Source of the DNA: Mycolicibacterium frederiksbergense
GTDB taxonomy: Bacteria; Actinomycetota; Actinomycetes; Mycobacteriales; Mycobacteriaceae
DNA length: 64,000 bases
NCBI RefSeq assembly: GCF_029893345.1
Contig: NZ_JARXVE010000002.1
Span: 744,001-808,000, forward strand
Direction: 5' to 3'
In this document: positions 35,704 to 45,077 of the stretch, in pieces
Layout of the letters: each line of letters opens with the position of its first letter
Numbering within the stretch: the first letter of the stretch is position 1
Made by a program: the position numbers and the translations under genes
The notes under the pieces: model-generated
Databases searched by the model: none
Told to the model about the DNA's origin: nothing
Seen by the model: the letters and a program-made list of their open reading frames with translations, nothing else

Positions 35704-36513
35704 ATGAGCGGACCGCAGGGATCTGACCCGGCACAGCAGTGGCCTGGTCAGCAGCCTGAGCCCAGCGGGGATCAGGCGTCGGGCTCCGAGGCGTGGCAGC
35801 CGCCGACTCCCGCGTCCGATGACCCCACGACCCACGCCCCGGCTTGGCAGCCTCCGGCTTACACGCCGCAGCAGTACCCGTCGTACCAGCCGCCGCAGCC
35901 GGATTACTCGCAGCCACAACAAGGGCAACAGCCGCAGTACCCGCCGACCGCGCAGTACGGCCAGCCGGCGTACCCGCCGCAGCCGGGTCAGTACGGCCAG
36001 GCCCCGGGTTACGGTCAGCAGCCCCAGTTCGGCCAGCCGGGACAGCCCGGTCAGCCGGGTCAATACGGGCAGCCCGGCCAGTACGGTCAGCCGGGTCAAT
36101 ACGGCCAGCCCGGCCAGTACGGCGTCCCCGGACAGTTCGGGCAGTACGCCGCGCCGGGCGCGGGCGAGGAGTCCAAGCGTTCCCTCGCCGTCGTCGGCAC
36201 CGTGATCGGCGGTCTGGTGGTGGCGCTGCTGGCGATTCTCGCGGTCACCGCGTTCTGGCTGCCCGGATGGGCAATGACGACCAAGCTGGACATCAACAAG
36301 GCCGAAACCGGCGTCCAGCAAATCCTGACCGACAAGACCAACGGCTATGGCGCCACGAAAGTCACCGGCGTCAAGTGCAATAACGGCGAGAACCCGACGG
36401 TCAAGAAGGACTCGACCTTCGACTGCGAGGTCACCATCGACGGCACCAAGCGCAAGGTGACGGTGACCTTCAAGGACGACAAGGGCACCTACGAGGTCGG
36501 TCGACCCAAGTAG
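35704..36513 (+). CDS. Membrane-anchored DUF4333 protein with Pro/Gln/Tyr repeats
   Basis: A 269-residue protein. The first 150 residues are low-complexity, mostly Pro, Gln, Gly and Tyr, with repeated GQPGQYGQ units, and should be cytoplasmic and disordered. One membrane helix follows ([26 protein letters not shown]). The extracellular DUF4333 domain has two cysteines (VKCNNGEN and FDCEVTID) and closes with [18 protein letters not shown]. An AAGGAGA ribosome site lies five bases before the ATG. It matches by position and structure the Rv2091c-type gene behind helY. Function unknown; the layout is like other mycobacterial Pro-rich envelope proteins. Confidence 0.87.
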   Translation: MSGPQGSDPAQQWPGQQPEPSGDQASGSEAWQPPTPASDDPTTHAPAWQPPAYTPQQYPSYQPPQPDYSQPQQGQQPQYPPTAQYGQPAYPPQPGQYGQAPGYGQQPQFGQPGQPGQPGQYGQPGQYGQPGQYGQPGQYGVPGQFGQYAAPGAGEESKRSLAVVGTVIGGLVVALLAILAVTAFWLPGWAMTTKLDINKAETGVQQILTDKTNGYGATKVTGVKCNNGENPTVKKDSTFDCEVTIDGTKRKVTVTFKDDKGTYEVGRPK

Positions 36514-36526
36514 GCGCCACCGCCGC

Positions 36527-37486
36527 TCAGCCGGGCAGTTGGTCCAAGGCCGACTGCAACCGGCTGATCGACGACGCCACACCATAGGCAGCGGCGAGTT
36601 CGGCGACCCGGGCCGGGTCGCCGGCGGCCAGTGGCAACGTATCGGACGATGTGGAGAACGTGACGGGCGCGTCCGTGGCCACCCGCACCACCGGCTCGGC
36701 CGCGGCCAGGTAGTCGCCCGCGGCCAGCAGCTTCGCCCGATGTGCTTTGGACAGTGCGGATTTGGGGTCCTCGACGGCCGTCGCGATGCCCTGCAGTGAA
36801 CCGTGCTTGGCCAACAACGTCGCGGCGGTCTTCTCGCCGATCCCGGTGACTCCCGGCAGCCCGTCGGACGGGTCGCCGCGCAACAGGGCCAGTTCCGCAT
36901 AGGCCGCCCCGGCCCGGTCGATGGGCACCCCGTACTGCTCGGCGACTTCCTCCGGGCCGAACTTCGTTGCCTTGGCCAGTCCGCGGCCGATGTAGAGCAC
37001 GCGCACGGTGGGGGTCGGCTCGTCACGCACCAGCTGCAGCAGGTCGCGGTCGCCGCTGACCACCACCACCGGATCGTGCTGTTCCCGCGTGGCCAGGGTG
37101 CCCAGCACGTCGTCGGCTTCGAACCCGGGCGCCCCGGCCGTCGCGATCCCGAACGCGTCGAGTAGTTCCATGATCATGTCGACCTGGGGAGTCAGATCGT
37201 CGGGAACCTCCTCGACATCGGGGATTCCGTCAGGTTGGGGCTGCTCCACCCGGTGTGCCTTGTACGACGGCACCAGATCGACCCGCCACTGCGGCCGCCA
37301 ATCGTCATCGCGGCACACCACCAGGCGGTGCGGACGTTCCCGGGTGACCAGCGTGGCGATCGAATCCAGGAACCCGCGCACCGCGTTCACCGGCCGACCG
37401 TCGGGCGCCTTGATCGAGGATGGGACGCCGAAGTACGACCGGAACCACATGCTGGCACCGTCGAGGAGCAGAATCGGAGCGCTCAC
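36527..37486 (-). CDS. 5'-3' exonuclease (FEN/PolI N-terminal type)
   Basis: A 319-residue standalone 5' nuclease, like the M. tuberculosis gene at this place (Rv2090). Metal-site acidic residues are seen in [38 protein letters not shown] and [35 protein letters not shown] and the helix-hairpin-helix [22 protein letters not shown] follow. It probably removes RNA primers or flaps. GTG at 37486 overlaps the stop of the preceding hotdog gene, giving a two-gene unit. The long upstream open frame is out of keeping with the family and was excluded. Confidence 0.92.
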   Translation of the reverse strand: MSAPILLLDGASMWFRSYFGVPSSIKAPDGRPVNAVRGFLDSIATLVTRERPHRLVVCRDDDWRPQWRVDLVPSYKAHRVEQPQPDGIPDVEEVPDDLTPQVDMIMELLDAFGIATAGAPGFEADDVLGTLATREQHDPVVVVSGDRDLLQLVRDEPTPTVRVLYIGRGLAKATKFGPEEVAEQYGVPIDRAGAAYAELALLRGDPSDGLPGVTGIGEKTAATLLAKHGSLQGIATAVEDPKSALSKAHRAKLLAAGDYLAAAEPVVRVATDAPVTFSTSSDTLPLAAGDPARVAELAAAYGVASSISRLQSALDQLPG

Positions 37487-38352
37487 TGAGTTTCCTTCGT
37501 GCCGAAGATGTACGAGGCCGCGGTGATGGCTTTGCCGTCGGCGCCCTCGTCGTGCAGGGTGGCGCGCACCGCGACGGTGCCGCCCGCGCCTGACAGTACC
37601 TGGGTATCGACCCGGAACGGACCGGTCTTGCCGCGGGCCAGGAACATCACATGCGACGAAAGGCCTTGCAGCGCATTGGTGTTTGCGGCGGCAGCAGCGC
37701 TTTCTGAAGCGGCCGTCTCCAGGATCACGAACTGCGGCCCGATATGCAGGGCGGCGTCCGGCGAGGCCACCTCGACCGCGAGCTCCGGCAGCGCCCAGTG
37801 CCCGGCCCACGGCCCTTGGTCGCGTTTATGACCACCGAACACCTGCCACAGCGGCGGCAGATCCGGCCCGTCGACGATGCCGAGTTCGTCGACGGGCATC
37901 TTCTCCAGGCCCTGCGGCGGCGTGCCGATCGCGATGCCCTGGCCCTCGGTGATCGCGATGACCCGCTCCGGGGCGTCGGCGTCGACGATCACCGACCGGC
38001 TGTAACCCATCTGTCGGCCGCGCTTGAGCACCTCGGTGTCCACCCGGATGCGCCGGACATCGATCGCCGGGTCGAGGATCTGACACGAATGGATGACCGG
38101 GTTGGGTACGGCTTCCAGATCGGACATGCCGCCACCCTCCGGTGACGAGATGCCCAGCACCGCAAGCAACAATCCGCCGGCCGGGTTGCGCATATCGCGG
38201 CGCAACGTCACGGTGTCATCGACCGGGCCCAGGTCCATCGACGCATATGAGCGGCCGAGATAGCGGTAACTCAACAGGCCGCCCCAGCGCCGCCGCAGCT
38301 CGGCGGCATAAGCCTCCGGATCGTCGGTGAGATCACGGATATCACGCAACAT
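37483..38352 (-). CDS. Hotdog-fold (thioesterase-like) protein
   Basis: A 289-residue protein with two likely hotdog repeats. The first includes [25 protein letters not shown]; the second ends in [29 protein letters not shown], then [10 protein letters not shown]. The pattern resembles PaaI/acyl-CoA thioesterase-like proteins, but no catalytic residue can be pointed to with confidence. The ATG at 38352 was chosen because the earlier frame would run into the pepE start region. It is divergent from pepE with 46 bases between and is coupled to the exonuclease by a GTGA overlap. Confidence 0.72.
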   Translation of the reverse strand: MLRDIRDLTDDPEAYAAELRRRWGGLLSYRYLGRSYASMDLGPVDDTVTLRRDMRNPAGGLLLAVLGISSPEGGGMSDLEAVPNPVIHSCQILDPAIDVRRIRVDTEVLKRGRQMGYSRSVIVDADAPERVIAITEGQGIAIGTPPQGLEKMPVDELGIVDGPDLPPLWQVFGGHKRDQGPWAGHWALPELAVEVASPDAALHIGPQFVILETAASESAAAAANTNALQGLSSHVMFLARGKTGPFRVDTQVLSGAGGTVAVRATLHDEGADGKAITAASYIFGTKETQ

Positions 38353-38398
38353 TCCAGCGACAGTAGCCGGTCGCCGGCCAGGTACTAGCCTCGATGCC

Positions 38399-39526
38399 AT
38401 GACCATCAGCCGATTCAGCACCGATGTCTACGCCCACCGGCTCTCCGCGGCCGCGACCGCCGCGGCGGATGCCGGTTTGGCCGGACTGGTCATCACCCCC
38501 GGCTATGACCTGCGGTACCTGGTCGGCTCGCGGGCGCAGACCTTCGAACGGCTGACCGCGCTGGTCCTGCCGGCCGACGGCACCCCTACCATCGTGATAC
38601 CGCGCATGGAATTGGCCTCGCTGCGCGAATCGGCGGTCACCGAACTCGGTGTGACGGTGCGCGATTGGGTGGACGGGCAGGACCCGTACCGGCTGGTGGC
38701 AGACGCGCTTGGCGGAGCCGGTGTCAAGACAGCTGTCACCGATTCCATGCCTGCCCTGCACCTGCTGCCGCTGGCCGATCTGCTCGGCGTGGTCCCGGTG
38801 CTGGCCACCGATGTGCTGCGCCGGCTGCGGATGATCAAGGACCCCGCCGAGATCGACGCGCTGCGCAAGGCCGGTGCGGCGATCGACCGGGTGCACGCGC
38901 GGGTGCCCGATTTCCTGGTGCCCGGCCGTACCGAGGCCGACGTGGCCGCTGACATCGCCGAAGCGATTGTTGCAGAAGGACATTCGGAGGTGGCGTTCAT
39001 CATCGTGGGCTCGGGCCCCAACGGCGCCGACCCGCACCACGAATGCTCGGACCGGGAGTTGCGTGCCGGCGACATCGTCGTCGTCGACATCGGCGGACCG
39101 TATGAGCCCGGCTACAACTCCGACTGCACCCGCACCTACAGCATCGGCGAGCCGGATCCCGAGGTGGCACGCCGCTACGCCGTCCTGCAGCGGGCCCAGC
39201 AGGCGGCGGTCGCGGCGGTGCGACCCGGGGTGACCGCCGAACAGATCGACGCGGCCGCACGCGACGTGCTCGCCGCTGAGGGGCTGGCCGAGGCGTTCGT
39301 GCACCGCACCGGGCACGGCATCGGGTTGTCGGTGCACGAGGAGCCCTACATCGTCGCGGGCAGCGATCTGCCGCTGGAACCGGGGATGGCGTTCAGTGTG
39401 GAGCCCGGGGTGTATTTCCCGGGCCAGTGGGGCGCCCGGATCGAGGACATCGTCGTGGTGACCGAGGACGGCGGGCTGTCGGTCAACAGTCAGCCGCACG
39501 ACCTCGTCGTGGTGCCGGTGAGCTAG
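38399..39526 (+). CDS. pepE: M24 family Xaa-Pro dipeptidase PepE
   Basis: A 375-residue metallopeptidase of the pita-bread fold that cleaves X-Pro dipeptides. Metal ligands are visible in order. Two aspartates lie in [28 protein letters not shown] His lies in [19 protein letters not shown]. Two glutamates lie in [23 protein letters not shown]. The N-terminal creatinase-like domain occupies residues 1-140. It corresponds to PepE near helY in M. tuberculosis. The ATG at 38399 gives a length within three residues of that protein. Confidence 0.93.
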   Translation: MTISRFSTDVYAHRLSAAATAAADAGLAGLVITPGYDLRYLVGSRAQTFERLTALVLPADGTPTIVIPRMELASLRESAVTELGVTVRDWVDGQDPYRLVADALGGAGVKTAVTDSMPALHLLPLADLLGVVPVLATDVLRRLRMIKDPAEIDALRKAGAAIDRVHARVPDFLVPGRTEADVAADIAEAIVAEGHSEVAFIIVGSGPNGADPHHECSDRELRAGDIVVVDIGGPYEPGYNSDCTRTYSIGEPDPEVARRYAVLQRAQQAAVAAVRPGVTAEQIDAAARDVLAAEGLAEAFVHRTGHGIGLSVHEEPYIVAGSDLPLEPGMAFSVEPGVYFPGQWGARIEDIVVVTEDGGLSVNSQPHDLVVVPVS

Positions 39527-39607
39527 CGCCCAACGTGAAGAACATGGCGAGAAATCGGCGAGACCTCGCCAACAACTTCACTCTGGGCGGGGCTCAAGCC
39601 CCGGGGC

Positions 39608-40033
39608 TCAGGCCTCGCTGCGGTCCAGCAGTTCCGCGGAGCCCAGCACCCGCTCGATCCGCACCTCGATCACCACGCGCCGGGGGTTGACCCGCGGGGT
39701 GCGGTAGCGCTGGGCGTAGCGCAGTTCGGCGTCGCGCACCGCATCGGCCTCGCTGCTCACGGTGGACTTGCCTTCCAGCGACAGCCAGCGTGCACCGTCG
39801 ACCTGGCTGAGCACCGCGATGCCCCGCTCCTGGGCGTTGACCGCCTTCTGCGAGCCGCCGTTGGTGATGACCCGCGCGATGTGAGTCTTGGGATCAAAGG
39901 TGAAGCCGACCGCTACGACGTGCGGAGAACCATCCGAGCGCAGCGTGGTCAGCATCGCCAGGTGGCGTTCGGTGAGAAACGCCAACGCTTCGTTGGTGAG
40001 CTTGGTGGTTGCCTTGCCACGAGGTGTAGCCAT
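39608..40033 (-). CDS. F420-dependent biliverdin reductase-like PPOX protein
   Basis: A 141-residue split-barrel flavin/F420-binding protein. The sequence [42 protein letters not shown] is nearly that of M. tuberculosis Rv2074, known from literature to reduce biliverdin with F420H2. [18 protein letters not shown] and [22 protein letters not shown] also match. The same neighbours (an SDR gene and cobL) flank it there, so orthology is likely. Start at 40033 is the first ATG with family sequence. The gene is divergent from the SDR by 34 bases. Confidence 0.9.
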   Translation of the reverse strand: MATPRGKATTKLTNEALAFLTERHLAMLTTLRSDGSPHVVAVGFTFDPKTHIARVITNGGSQKAVNAQERGIAVLSQVDGARWLSLEGKSTVSSEADAVRDAELRYAQRYRTPRVNPRRVVIEVRIERVLGSAELLDRSEA

Positions 40034-40067
40034 CGGGTCCACGCTAGCGCAGGAGATAATCGCTGCC

Positions 40068-40826
40068 ATGAATGACACGGCTGACACGGATCGTCGTGTC
40101 GTGGTGATTTTCGGCGGTCGCAGTGAGATCGGCGGTGAACTGGCCGTTCGGCTTGCTGCCGGAGCGATCGTCGTGCTTGCCGCACGCCGCGCCGGCCAGC
40201 TCGACGAGCAGGTCGCGGCGGTCCGGTCGGCCGGCGCCGCGGCCGTGCACACGGTCGAGTTCGATGCCGACGGCGTCTCGGGCCACACGCGGCTGGTCGA
40301 GCTGATCGAAGCCGAACATGGACCGATCGATACCGCGGTGCTGGCCTTCGGGATGCTGGGGGACCAGGCCCGCGCCGAATCCGACCCGGCGCACGCGGTC
40401 GCGGTCGTGCACACCGACTACGTCGCTCAGGTGAGCCTGCTCACCGTGCTCGCCCAGCGCATGCGCGCCGCGGGCCGGGGCCGGCTGGTGGTGTTCTCCT
40501 CGATTGCCGGAGCCCGGGTACGGCGCGCCAACTACGTCTACGGATCGGCCAAGGCCGGTCTGGACGGATTCGCCTGTGGTCTGGCCGACGCCCTGCATGG
40601 GACCGGCGTGCAGTTGCTGATGGTGCGGCCCGGCTTCGTGATCGGCCGGATGACCGAGGGCATGGAGCCGGCCCCGTTTTCCAGCACGCCCGCTCAGGTG
40701 GCCGAGGCCACCGCCAAGGCGCTGGCCCGAGGCAAGCGTGCGGTGTGGGTGCCGTGGGTGATCCGGCCGATGATCTTCGTGACCCGGTTCGTGCCGCAGG
40801 CGATCTGGCGCAGGATGCCGCGATGA
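40068..40826 (+). CDS. Short-chain dehydrogenase/reductase
   Basis: A 252-residue SDR. The cofactor loop is [15 protein letters not shown], slightly unusual because the first glycines read GGRSEIGG. The catalytic set is Ser in [28 protein letters not shown] with Tyr and Lys in Y-x-x-x-K order. The C-terminus has a hydrophobic arm ([19 protein letters not shown]), seen also in DprE2-like mycobacterial SDRs, which may touch the membrane. It overlaps cobL by four bases, as in M. tuberculosis, but a role in cobalamin synthesis is not implied by its sequence. Confidence 0.87.
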   Translation: MNDTADTDRRVVVIFGGRSEIGGELAVRLAAGAIVVLAARRAGQLDEQVAAVRSAGAAAVHTVEFDADGVSGHTRLVELIEAEHGPIDTAVLAFGMLGDQARAESDPAHAVAVVHTDYVAQVSLLTVLAQRMRAAGRGRLVVFSSIAGARVRRANYVYGSAKAGLDGFACGLADALHGTGVQLLMVRPGFVIGRMTEGMEPAPFSSTPAQVAEATAKALARGKRAVWVPWVIRPMIFVTRFVPQAIWRRMPR

Positions 40827-42016
40827 GCGGGACGATCACCGTGGTCGGCATCGGGGCCGATGGGATGGCGGGCTTGTCACGCGCCTCGCGCGACGAGCTG
40901 GCCAGCGCCACTGTGGTGTACGGCGCGCCACGGCAGCTGGAACTGCTCGACGACAGCGTGACCCGAGACCGTCGCGAATGGCCGTCGCCGATGCTGCCTG
41001 CGCTGCCCACTCTGTTCGATGAGGCGGGCGCCGAGTCCGATGTGCACGTGGTGGCCAGTGGGGATCCGCTGCTGCACGGCATCGGTGCGACCTTGATCCG
41101 TTTGTTTGGCGTGCAGCGGGTCCGGGTACTTCCGCACGTGTCGAGCGTGACGTTGGCCTGCGCCCGGATGGGCTGGACCGTGCCCGACACCGAGGTGATC
41201 AGCTTGGTCACCGCCGCGCCGCACACCGCGGTGCGCCGCGGCGGGCGGGCCATCGTGCTGTCCCGTGACGGCCAGACCCCCGCGACGCTGGCCCGGTTGC
41301 TGAGCGAATCCGGCCGGGGCGATTCGCAATTGACCGTGCTGCAGCAGTTGGGTGGGCCGGGGGAGCGCCGATATGACGGCACCGCCGCGCAGTGGGCGAC
41401 GACCGGCCCCACCGATGTAGACGACCTCAACGTGGTCGCGGTGGCCTACCTGCCCGACGAGCGACGGGCTCAGGCGCTGCCCGACGAAGCGTTCGCCCAC
41501 GACGGGCAGCTCACCAAGCAATCCATCCGGGCGGTCACCCTGGCCGCCCTCGGCCCGCGGCCCGGGGAACTGTTGTGGGACATCGGTTCCGGCTCGGGCA
41601 GTATCGCCATCGAATGGTCGCGCAGCGCACCCGGTTGCGCGGCAGTGGCATTCGAGCGTGACGAGCAGCGCCGGGATCGGATCGTCGGCAATGTGACGGC
41701 CTTCGGCGTGCGGGTTGAGGTGCGCGGTGCCGCGCCCGAGGCGCTGGACGGCGCACCCGAGCCGGCGGCGATCTTCATCGGCGGCGGTGTCACTCAACCC
41801 GGACTGCTGCAGGCCTGCTACGACCGATTGCCCTCGGGCGGACGGCTGGTGGCCAACGCGGTTACGGTGGAATCAGAAGCGTTTGTTGCGCAATGGTATT
41901 CGAAGGAAGGCGGCGAGTTGCGGCGCTATCAGCACTACCAGGGCGGTGCGGTCGGTGGGTTCACCGGCTGGCGTCCGGCGCTGCCGGTCACCCAGTGGTC
42001 GGTGGTCAAACGATGA
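40823..42016 (+). CDS. cobL: Precorrin-6Y C5,15-methyltransferase (decarboxylating) CobL
   Basis: A two-domain enzyme that adds methyl groups at C-5 and C-15 of dihydro-precorrin-6 and removes the acetate carboxyl at C-12, giving precorrin-8X. The 397 residues comprise an N-terminal CobE-like SAM methylase (ITVVGIGADGMAGLS, ASGDPLLHGIG) and a C-terminal CbiT-like class I methylase. The latter has LLWDIGSGSGSIAIEWSRSAPG for SAM binding. Overlaps with the SDR before it and cobM after it place it at the head of the cobLMK block. Confidence 0.94.
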   Translation: MSGTITVVGIGADGMAGLSRASRDELASATVVYGAPRQLELLDDSVTRDRREWPSPMLPALPTLFDEAGAESDVHVVASGDPLLHGIGATLIRLFGVQRVRVLPHVSSVTLACARMGWTVPDTEVISLVTAAPHTAVRRGGRAIVLSRDGQTPATLARLLSESGRGDSQLTVLQQLGGPGERRYDGTAAQWATTGPTDVDDLNVVAVAYLPDERRAQALPDEAFAHDGQLTKQSIRAVTLAALGPRPGELLWDIGSGSGSIAIEWSRSAPGCAAVAFERDEQRRDRIVGNVTAFGVRVEVRGAAPEALDGAPEPAAIFIGGGVTQPGLLQACYDRLPSGGRLVANAVTVESEAFVAQWYSKEGGELRRYQHYQGGAVGGFTGWRPALPVTQWSVVKR

Positions 42017-42768
42017 CGGTGTACTTCATCGGGGCCGGTCCCGGCGCGGCCGACCTGATCACGGTGCGCGGCCAACGGCTGCTCAGCAGCTGTCCGGTGT
42101 GCCTGTACGCCGGGTCGATCATGCCCGACGACCTGCTGGCGTTGTGCCCGCCCGATGCGAAGGTCGTCGACACCGGTCCGCTGAACCTGGATCAGATCAT
42201 CGATGAGTTGGTGGCCGCGGATAAGGCGGGTCTGGATGTGGCCCGGCTGCATTCCGGCGACCCATCGATCTACAGTGCGCTGGCCGAACAGTGCCGCAGG
42301 CTGGATGAGTTCGGCGTCCGATACGAGATCGTCCCAGGTGTACCGGCATTCGCCGCGGTGGCCGCGACGCTGGGCCGTGAGCTCACCGTCCCCGGCGTCG
42401 CCCAGACCGTCACCCTGTCCCGGGTGGCCACCCTGTCGACGGCGATGCCAAACGGTGAGGACCTGCGCACGCTCTCGGCGCCGGGAGCGACGTTGGTGCT
42501 GCACCTGGCCGCGGCCCAGATCGACAACATCGTCCCGCAGCTGCTCGACGGCGGGTACCGGCCCGAAACCCCCTGTGCCGTCGTGGCGTTCGCCAGCTGG
42601 CCGCAGGAGATCGTGTTGCGCGGCACGCTCGCCGATATCGCCGAGAAGATGCACGCCGCCGCGGTGACCAAAACCGCGGTCATCGTCGTCGGTGATGTGC
42701 TTGCCGCCGAAGGGTTTTCCGACAGCTACCTGTACTCGTCGGGCCGGCGCCGCGGAGCCACCCACTGA
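42013..42768 (+). CDS. cobM: Precorrin-4 C11-methyltransferase CobM
   Basis: A SAM-dependent uroporphyrin-III-type methylase that makes precorrin-5 from precorrin-4. The 251-residue protein has MTVYFIGAGPGAADLITVRGQRLL, then YAGSIMPDDLL. The SAM site is LHSGDPSIYSALAEQ, with VPGVPAFAAVAATLGRELTVP and FASWPQEIVLRGTL after it. These match CobM rather than CobI or CobJ. The ATG overlaps cobL by four bases and its stop overlaps the cobK start by one base (TGATG). Confidence 0.95.
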   Translation: MTVYFIGAGPGAADLITVRGQRLLSSCPVCLYAGSIMPDDLLALCPPDAKVVDTGPLNLDQIIDELVAADKAGLDVARLHSGDPSIYSALAEQCRRLDEFGVRYEIVPGVPAFAAVAATLGRELTVPGVAQTVTLSRVATLSTAMPNGEDLRTLSAPGATLVLHLAAAQIDNIVPQLLDGGYRPETPCAVVAFASWPQEIVLRGTLADIAEKMHAAAVTKTAVIVVGDVLAAEGFSDSYLYSSGRRRGATH

Positions 42769-43499
42769 TGAAGGTTCTGTTGCTCGGCGGCACTGGTGAG
42801 GCGCGTGCCCTGGCCGCGGCGCTGCATCCCGAGGTCGAGGTGATCAGCTCGCTGGCCGGGCGGGTGCCGGATCCGGCGCTGCCGGTCGGTCCGGTGCGCA
42901 TCGGTGGATTCGGCGGCGTGGACGGGATGCGCCGGTGGCTGCTCGACGAACGCATCGACGTTGTCGTCGATGCGACCCATCCCTTCGCCGCCACCATCAC
43001 CGCGCACGCCGCACAGGTGTGTGCCGAGCTCGGGACGCCGTATCTGGTGCTGGCCCGGCCGGCCTGGGCGCCGGGCGACGCGATCGTGGTCGGGTCGGAC
43101 CGCGAGGCGGCCGAAACCGTCACGGGCAATGGTTATTCGCGGATCTTCCTGACCACCGGGCGGTCCGGCACGGCGGCATTCAAAGGCGTCGACGCCTGGT
43201 TTCTGATCCGCGCGGTCACCGCGCCGGATCCCGACACCCTGCCGGCTGATCACGAGCTGCTGCTGTCGCGCGGCCCCTACGACTACGACGGGGAGTTGGC
43301 GCTGCTGCGCGAGCACCGCATCGATGCGTTGGTGACCAAGAACAGCGGCGGTGCGATGACCGAGCCGAAGCTACGCGCCGCCGCGACCGCGGGCGTGGCG
43401 GTGGTGATGGTGGACCGTCCGGCGCTGCCGCCGGGAGTGCGGACGGTGGCGACCGTCGAGGAGGCGGCGGACTGGGTTCGGGCCAAAATCGCAGGCTGA
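42768..43499 (+). CDS. cobK: Precorrin-6A reductase CobK
   Basis: An NADPH-dependent enzyme that reduces precorrin-6A to dihydro-precorrin-6. The 243 residues include the cofactor loop VLLLGGTGEARALAAAL and the family motif IDVVVDATHPFAATITAHAAQ. RIFLTTGRSGTAAFKGV, LLLSRGPYDYDGELALLREHRIDALVTKNSGG and a final VATVEEAADWV helix complete the family pattern. Last gene of cobLMK; the next gene begins 28 bases on but is functionally unrelated. Confidence 0.95.
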   Translation: MKVLLLGGTGEARALAAALHPEVEVISSLAGRVPDPALPVGPVRIGGFGGVDGMRRWLLDERIDVVVDATHPFAATITAHAAQVCAELGTPYLVLARPAWAPGDAIVVGSDREAAETVTGNGYSRIFLTTGRSGTAAFKGVDAWFLIRAVTAPDPDTLPADHELLLSRGPYDYDGELALLREHRIDALVTKNSGGAMTEPKLRAAATAGVAVVMVDRPALPPGVRTVATVEEAADWVRAKIAG

Positions 43500-43527
43500 C
43501 GCACCCGGAAGCAGTAGGCTCCACACC

Positions 43528-45069
43528 GTGGCGGAGACGTCATACGCACTGTGCGGCGGACTGAGCCTCGCCTACCAGGTATTCGGCGACGGTCCCGTCG
43601 AGCTCGTCTACGCCGGGTCGTTCGTCAGCCACCTCGAGGTGTTCTGGACCATGCCCGAGTTCGAGGCCTTCATGGAACGGCTCTCCACGTTCTGCCGCAT
43701 CCTACTGTTCGACAAGGCCGGTGTCGGGTTGTCCGACCCCGTTCCCCGGGTACGCACGCTCGATGACCGGGCCGCCGAGATCGAGGCCGTGATGGATGCC
43801 GTCGGCTTCGAACGGGCGGTTCTGTTCGGGTTGAGTGAGGGTGGTCCGGCCGCCATGGTGTTCGCGGCAACCCGCCCCGAGCGGACCCGGGCCCTTATCC
43901 TTACCGGCACATTCGCCTACTTCGGCATCTCTGAGTGGGCTGACTTCGACCGCGACCCCGCCGAGTTGCAAGCTCGGATCCTGCCCGAGATGGGCCAGCG
44001 CTACACACCGTCGACCGAGCAGCTCGCCCACTTTCAGGAGTTCGGCCGCGCCAGTGGCTCGGTGTGGGGCACCGGTGCCTCACTCAAACACCTGCTCCCA
44101 GCTGCCGGGTCGGTGCGCCAACTCGGGATGATGGAGCGGATGAGCGCCAGCCCGGGGATGGCCCGGGCGACCCTGGAAGCGGCGTTCCGGATCGACGTCC
44201 GGCCGATCCTGCCGACGATCACGGCCCCAACCCTGGTCATCCATGCCAGCGGCGACCTCGTTCCGGTCCAGGGCGGCCGGTATTTGGCCGACCACATCCC
44301 GGGTGCGCAGATGCTCGAGGTCGACGGCGCCGACCATGCGCCCTGGATTGCCAAACCCGACGAGATCACCAGTGAAATCGAGGAATTCCTCACCGGTAGC
44401 CATGCCGCACCGTCGCAGTCCCATCGCGCACTGCGCACGGTGTTGTTCACCGACATGGTCGCCTCCACGCAGCACGCCGCGGCCACCGGCGATGAACGCT
44501 GGCGTGCGGTGCTGCATCGCATGGGTGAGGTCACCGCCGAACTCACCGGGCGATTCGGCGGCACGGTGGTGAAAAGCACCGGTGACGGCCACCTGATCAC
44601 CTTCGACGGGCCGACCCAGGCCATTCGCTGCGCAGAGGCACTGCGCGACCGGACCGAGAGCATGGGCATCGAGATTCGTGCCGGTATCCACACCGGCGAG
44701 TGCGAACTGTTCGACGGTGACATCGGGGGAATCGCGGTCCATATCGCGGCGCGCATCCTCGGCCTGGCCGGTGCGGGGGAGATCCTGGTGTCCAGCACCG
44801 TCCGTGATCTCGTCGTGGGATCGGGAACGGGCTTCGAGGCTCGCGGCGACGTCGAGCTGCGTGGGGTGCCGGGCACCTGGCGACTTCTGGCGGTCGATCG
44901 CCATGGCGCGCGGGCCGGATCCGCCGAAGCGGAACTCGCGTCGGCGCCGACCCCCGGGCCGAGGCCCACGATGCGCCGATCGGATCACGCCATGGCGGTA
45001 ATGGCGAGGCGGATGCCACGGATCGCGCGGGGGATCGCCCGCGTCACCCCCGGCACCCGCATCACGTGA
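43528..45069 (+). CDS. Alpha/beta hydrolase fused to a class III nucleotidyl cyclase
   Basis: A 513-residue fusion. Residues 1-290 form an alpha/beta hydrolase with nucleophile Ser103 in FGLSEGG and the base His270 in GADHAPW. Residues 300-460 are a class III cyclase. Metal Asp309 is in LFTDMVAST, Asp353 is in KSTGDGHL, and Arg409 is in VHIAARI. His405 stands where most cyclases have the conserved Asn of N-x-x-x-R. M. tuberculosis LipJ (Rv1900c) has the same architecture and produces cAMP. The C-terminal tail is Arg-rich. It occupies the spot where sigC lies in M. tuberculosis. What the hydrolase acts on is unknown. Confidence 0.87.
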   Translation: MAETSYALCGGLSLAYQVFGDGPVELVYAGSFVSHLEVFWTMPEFEAFMERLSTFCRILLFDKAGVGLSDPVPRVRTLDDRAAEIEAVMDAVGFERAVLFGLSEGGPAAMVFAATRPERTRALILTGTFAYFGISEWADFDRDPAELQARILPEMGQRYTPSTEQLAHFQEFGRASGSVWGTGASLKHLLPAAGSVRQLGMMERMSASPGMARATLEAAFRIDVRPILPTITAPTLVIHASGDLVPVQGGRYLADHIPGAQMLEVDGADHAPWIAKPDEITSEIEEFLTGSHAAPSQSHRALRTVLFTDMVASTQHAAATGDERWRAVLHRMGEVTAELTGRFGGTVVKSTGDGHLITFDGPTQAIRCAEALRDRTESMGIEIRAGIHTGECELFDGDIGGIAVHIAARILGLAGAGEILVSSTVRDLVVGSGTGFEARGDVELRGVPGTWRLLAVDRHGARAGSAEAELASAPTPGPRPTMRRSDHAMAVMARRMPRIARGIARVTPGTRIT

Positions 45070-45077
45070 TCGCCGGG

